Source of the DNA: Gammaproteobacteria bacterium
Lineage (GTDB): Bacteria > Pseudomonadota > Gammaproteobacteria > HK1
Reading direction: 5' to 3'
Assembly (NCBI GenBank): GCA_022824305.1
Contig: JAJEAD010000093.1
Coordinates: 1-54,678, forward strand
Length of the DNA: 54,678 bases
The notes under the pieces were generated by a model. That model was not told the DNA's origin. It saw nothing but the letters and a program-made list of their open reading frames with translations, and did not search any database. The position numbers and the translations under genes are program-made. Shown here piece after piece: positions 52,147-54,678 of this stretch (its first letter is position 1; every line of letters begins with the position of its first letter).

Positions 52147-52175
52147 CTCTCTCCGGGTACGGGTAGTGGAGAGAG
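52147..52175 (-). promoter_or_regulatory. Hairpin sequestering the leader ORF ribosome binding site
   Basis: CTCTCTCC pairs with GGAGAGAG across a 13-base loop, the second arm being the Shine-Dalgarno of the leader ORF, two bases before its ATG. Loop length and stem match the hairpin at 52075-52105. Confidence 0.7.
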
Positions 52176-52251
52176 CCTACGGCACGGATGCATCAGATCC
52201 GGTCGCACACTTCAGTGCAGAGCCGTTGCCTCCGAGCCCTTGTTCTGACTT

Positions 52252-52307
52252 CCCCCTGTGTGCGATGGTGAAGCACAATATTGATGATGAAAGTCGCACA
52301 CAGGGGG
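52252..52307 (+). promoter_or_regulatory. Long inverted repeat around the higB start (operator candidate)
   Basis: Perfect 14-base arms CCCCCTGTGTGCGA (52252-52265) and complement (52294-52307) flank the higB start codons. A third TCGCACAC half-site lies at 52203-52210. HigA-type antitoxins repress their own operon through such repeats. On the mRNA the arms would place the start codon in a 28-base loop. Confidence 0.65.
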
Positions 52308-52559
52308 TTGCGAAGACTGTACGAACGGGGCGATCCGCGCGGCCTGCCGGCGAATCTGGTCAAGCGAATCGACCGGATTCTCGATGATCTGGCAGCCGCG
52401 ACCGGCCCGCGCGACTTGGACCGCCCAGCCTACCGCCTGCATCCCCTGAAGGGGGACCGTCGCGGACAGTGGAGCATACGGGTGTCCGGAAACTGGCGAA
52501 TTGTGTTCCGCTTCGTTGATGGCAAAGCGGTGGATGTGGACCTGACCGACTACCACTAG
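52284..52559 (+). CDS. higB: HigB/RelE family toxin
   Basis: 91 residues of a ribosome-dependent mRNA interferase of the HigB (plasmid maintenance killer) group. HRGLRRLYERGDPRGLPANL, then RLHPLKGDRRGQWSIRVSGN with the conserved WSIRVSGNWRIVF core and the end DVDLTDYH. Start is ATG 52284 or 52287; the first codons overlap one arm of the inverted repeat. Toxin precedes antitoxin, as usual for hig loci. The antitoxin gene starts 8 bases downstream. Confidence 0.92.
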   Translation: MMKVAHRGLRRLYERGDPRGLPANLVKRIDRILDDLAAATGPRDLDRPAYRLHPLKGDRRGQWSIRVSGNWRIVFRFVDGKAVDVDLTDYH

Positions 52560-52567
52560 TAGGACCG

Positions 52568-52840
52568 ATGAGCATTAGGAGCCCTACGCACCCCGGGGCG
52601 GGAATCCAAGACGACCTCAAGGAACTGGGTTGGACCGTGACGGAGGCCGCCCGGCGAATGGGTGTACGCCGTGAGAATCTCTCGTTGGTGATTCACGGGC
52701 AGATCGGTGTATCGCCCAAGATGGCGCTGGCGCTCGAGCGTGTCGGTATCAGTAATGCGGAATTCTGGATGCGGCGGCAAGCCGGATACGAATTGGCGCA
52801 GGAGAGGTTGCGGCAGGAACGTGAGCGCTCGGCAGCCTGA
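52568..52840 (+). CDS. higA: HigA family antitoxin (XRE type)
   Basis: 90 residues with a helix-turn-helix: LKELGWTVTEAARRMGVRRE, NLSLVIHGQIGVSPKMALAL and then ERVGISNAEFWMRRQAGYEL, a close match to HigA antitoxins. It neutralises HigB and should bind the TCGCACAC half-sites upstream of higB. The C-terminal helix (LAQERLRQERERSAA) is normal length. Confidence 0.93.
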   Translation: MSIRSPTHPGAGIQDDLKELGWTVTEAARRMGVRRENLSLVIHGQIGVSPKMALALERVGISNAEFWMRRQAGYELAQERLRQERERSAA

Positions 52841-53033
52841 GTGGCGAATGCCCTGCCGGTCTCTCTCCCGCCCGCAGGCTGGTGTCCGGCCATCGCCTCC
52901 GCGATGAGGCGGTTCACACGTTCAGTGGTTTCGACGAGGGGTCCGTCGGCAAGGTGCGCATAGCTGACCATCGTGAGTTCCGGCTCCCGTACCATTCTGT
53001 GGAAGAAGATCCAGACGAAGACCTTTCTGACGA

Positions 53034-53990
53034 ATGAGCGGGTATGAGCCGACGGAGTTCGCTCTCGAGCTGCGGGCGCACATGGAGGACTGGAGCACGG
53101 GCGCCTGCCGCCGCCCGCCCATGTGGGCGCACTGGACGGAGGGAATTCATCCGGAGTACCGCGAACTCGCGCGGGATGTGCAGGTCGCCGACGAGGTAGA
53201 GCTCCACAAGTATGCCGCGCATCTTCTCAGCTCCCAGGCATTCGCACTGAACTTGTTCCTGCCGTTTCGGGAGGGTGTTCGGAGGGCTCTGTCGGAGCGC
53301 GTGGGCAATCTTCTCGGCACGAGGCTGCGTGTGGAGAAAGTGCGCTTCGAGTGGGTGCCGCCGGGAGCGCTGCTCGGCGAGCTGGAGGGAAATCGGCCGG
53401 AGGAAGACGAGCCAGCTACGGCCGTCGACGTCGTCTTGTGGAGCCGTCTGGAAGATGGCCGGCGTGCTGTGGTTCTTGTCGAGGTGAAGTTGAGCGAGGA
53501 TGGATTCACGAACTGCAACGGCCAGCACAGTCGCGCGAACCGGCGAAGGGATGTCTGCGATTCCGCGCGGCTGTTCTTCAGCGATCCCGGCAGCTGCTAC
53601 CTGCGTCGTCCGAAGGGAAAGCAGCGTGACCGTCGGTACTGGGAGATCTTCGCCGCGAGTCAGGGCAGTGTCCTCGAAGCGTTTCCTGGCGCGAGCCTCG
53701 ATGGGCCATGCCCGTTCGGGGGTCATGCGCAGCAGCCGATGCGAAACCTTGCAATAGCGAGGGGGCTGGAGCAGGGCGGTACGGTGGACATTGCCTGGTT
53801 CTTGCTGTGCGCGCACGACGGGAATCCGGACGTGCGTGGGCATTGGGAAGCTTGGAAGGAGATCCTGCCGGATGCTGAAGAGGCGCCGTTCCTGCCCGCG
53901 ACGGCGGTGATCGAGGCCGGAGAAACGGAGGGGCACGAAGCATGGGCGACCTGGATGCGCGAGCGCTATCGGCTGGGTGGGGCGCGGTGA
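53034..53990 (+). CDS. PD-(D/E)XK nuclease-like protein (possible PGN_0703-type restriction enzyme)
   Basis: 318 residues of a protein I recognise only by motif. TAVDVVLWSRL (Asp ~130) followed by AVVLVEVKLSEDGFTNC (E-x-K ~147-149) fits the PD-(D/E)XK nuclease core, and the pattern EVKxSExGFxxC with a later CYLRR recalls the PGN_0703 group of putative restriction endonucleases. ATG 53034 starts MSGYEPTEFALELRAHMEDW. No methyltransferase is adjacent. It is downstream of higBA (193-base gap) and in the same direction. It could serve in defence or DNA repair. Confidence 0.6.
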   Translation: MSGYEPTEFALELRAHMEDWSTGACRRPPMWAHWTEGIHPEYRELARDVQVADEVELHKYAAHLLSSQAFALNLFLPFREGVRRALSERVGNLLGTRLRVEKVRFEWVPPGALLGELEGNRPEEDEPATAVDVVLWSRLEDGRRAVVLVEVKLSEDGFTNCNGQHSRANRRRDVCDSARLFFSDPGSCYLRRPKGKQRDRRYWEIFAASQGSVLEAFPGASLDGPCPFGGHAQQPMRNLAIARGLEQGGTVDIAWFLLCAHDGNPDVRGHWEAWKEILPDAEEAPFLPATAVIEAGETEGHEAWATWMRERYRLGGAR

Positions 53991-54080
53991 GCGGGCAGGG
54001 TTCGCCTCGCTACGGCCACCCGCCGTCGGGGTACATGCGGAGTTCCTGGCGCCTAGAGGTTCCTGGCACCAGAAGCCCCC

Positions 54081-54678
54081 TCAGCCCCCGACCACCGGCC
54101 ACTGCATCGCTTCGCTGAGGTTCAGGCGCCGGATGCGTTCGCGGATGCTCGCGCGTGCGGTGGCGAAGGCCTCGCGCTCGTCGAGGCGGGTGCTGCGCCC
54201 GTCTTCGATGACCACTTCGCCGTTCACGACCACGGTGCGGGCGCGGCCGCGGCACGTGAGCACCGCCTGGTGCACGGGGTTTGCGCCGGGAAACGCTTCC
54301 GATGCACTCGGGTCGGTGATGACGAGATCCGCGCGCTTGCCGGCTTCCAGGCTGCCGGTTATCTCGCCCAGGCCGGCCGAGCGCGCCGCGTTGATGGTGA
54401 GCATCTCGAGGATCGTCTCCGGCACGAGCGGCTCGCCCGCGTTCGCGGCGACCAGTTGCGCGGCCAGAGCCTCGTCGCCGAAGGCGCTGCTGCGCGCGCT
54501 GTCGCTGCCCAGCGTGACGTTGACACCGCGGCGCAGGAGCTCCGGCATCCGGCACTCGACCTTGCCCGCGAGCCCCATCGCGAGGTGGGGAATGGGACAC
54601 CACACAATCGAGCATCCGCGCTCGGAGACGATGTCCACGTCGTTGTCGGTGAGGGTGTTCATGTGGACCAGGGTGGAG
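54081..54678 (-). CDS. Amidohydrolase family protein (chlorohydrolase/deaminase-like), N-terminus outside window
   Basis: The frame runs off the right edge; 199 C-terminal residues are visible. LVHMNTLTDNDVDIVSERGC and SIVWCPIPHLAMGLAGKVEC carry the His ligands region, GVNVTLGSDSARSS the metal Asp, then NAARSAGLGEITGSLEAGKR and ADLVITDP, typical of the TrzA/AtzA/guanine deaminase branch that hydrolyses C-N or C-Cl bonds on small rings. The C-terminal barrel VVVNGEVVIEDGR is complete. Confidence 0.9.
   Translation of the reverse strand, partial: STLVHMNTLTDNDVDIVSERGCSIVWCPIPHLAMGLAGKVECRMPELLRRGVNVTLGSDSARSSAFGDEALAAQLVAANAGEPLVPETILEMLTINAARSAGLGEITGSLEAGKRADLVITDPSASEAFPGANPVHQAVLTCRGRARTVVVNGEVVIEDGRSTRLDEREAFATARASIRERIRRLNLSEAMQWPVVGG

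Noticed and set aside
52693..52995. Minus-strand 100-codon frame opposite higA
   Set aside because: Overlaps the well-supported antitoxin gene on the other strand; no Shine-Dalgarno or family resemblance.
52914..53936. Long minus-strand frame opposite the nuclease-like gene
   Set aside because: Shadow frame of GC-rich coding DNA; the plus-strand protein has a clear PD-(D/E)XK motif.

Overview
The window is GC-rich chromosomal DNA from a bacterium that looks like a Gammaproteobacterium. The evidence is a fis-purH pair with purD nearby, a lutABC operon, a CspA-type cold shock gene, and a LexA box of the CTGT-N8-ACAG type used by this class. The dense set of PhyH dioxygenases, amidase, hydantoinase, ABC importers and short-chain oxidoreductases fits an environmental or host-associated marine heterotroph; that is an inference. 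No rRNA, tRNA or CRISPR array was recognised.

Layout. 0-2 kb: 3' part of an FG-GAP repeat surface protein and a remnant of a DUF1501 gene. 1.8-4.7 kb (minus): a compact tlpA-DUF4266-DUF3570-apbE operon for an exported redox/flavinylation function. 5.0-7.1 kb: fis and purH. 7.3-16.6 kb: a block that separates purH from purD. It holds a minus-strand polar amino acid type ABC importer with a luciferase-like oxidoreductase, and plus-strand cupin, SDR, M24-like, amidase and PhyH genes. 16.7-21.8 kb: purD overlapping lutABC, then a crotonase. 22.1-23.6 kb: an M72-like metallopeptidase gene broken by two compensating frameshifts. Its C-terminal domains resemble the N-terminal part of the FG-GAP protein at the left edge. 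23.7-25.3 kb: a DUF222-HNH endonuclease behind a consensus LexA box. 25.4-26.5 kb: an M48 lipoprotein protease with PDZ domain. 26.5-27.7 kb: an AT-rich gap and the abutting remains of IS481 and IS1380 transposase genes.

27.7-31.9 kb: thioesterase, PhyH, 2-hydroxyacid dehydrogenase and ThDP enzyme in one direction, probably one catabolic cassette. 31.9-36.4 kb: a complete CUT1-type sugar importer with a strong promoter and a large hairpin between the binding-protein and permease genes. 36.6-41 kb: GNAT, aldo/keto reductase, E1 alpha/beta of a 2-oxoacid dehydrogenase and a HpcH/HpaI aldolase. 41.1-47 kb: a small basic protein, CspA, a DAO-type oxidase and the hydantoinase/oxoprolinase A and B subunits. 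The right edge enters an amidohydrolase gene.

47-54 kb is the most unusual part and resembles a small stress or defence island: a Fic protein, a two-AAA+ ATPase, a WYL regulator fused to MORN repeats, a HigBA toxin-antitoxin pair and a PD-(D/E)XK nuclease-like protein. The AAA+ gene has an apparently undescribed leader. Two near-copy hairpins each bury a Shine-Dalgarno sequence. The first controls a 25-codon leader ORF, and that ORF would have to be translated through the second hairpin, its stop overlapping the AAA+ start. Similar short ORFs overlap the starts of fis and of the 2-hydroxyacid dehydrogenase.
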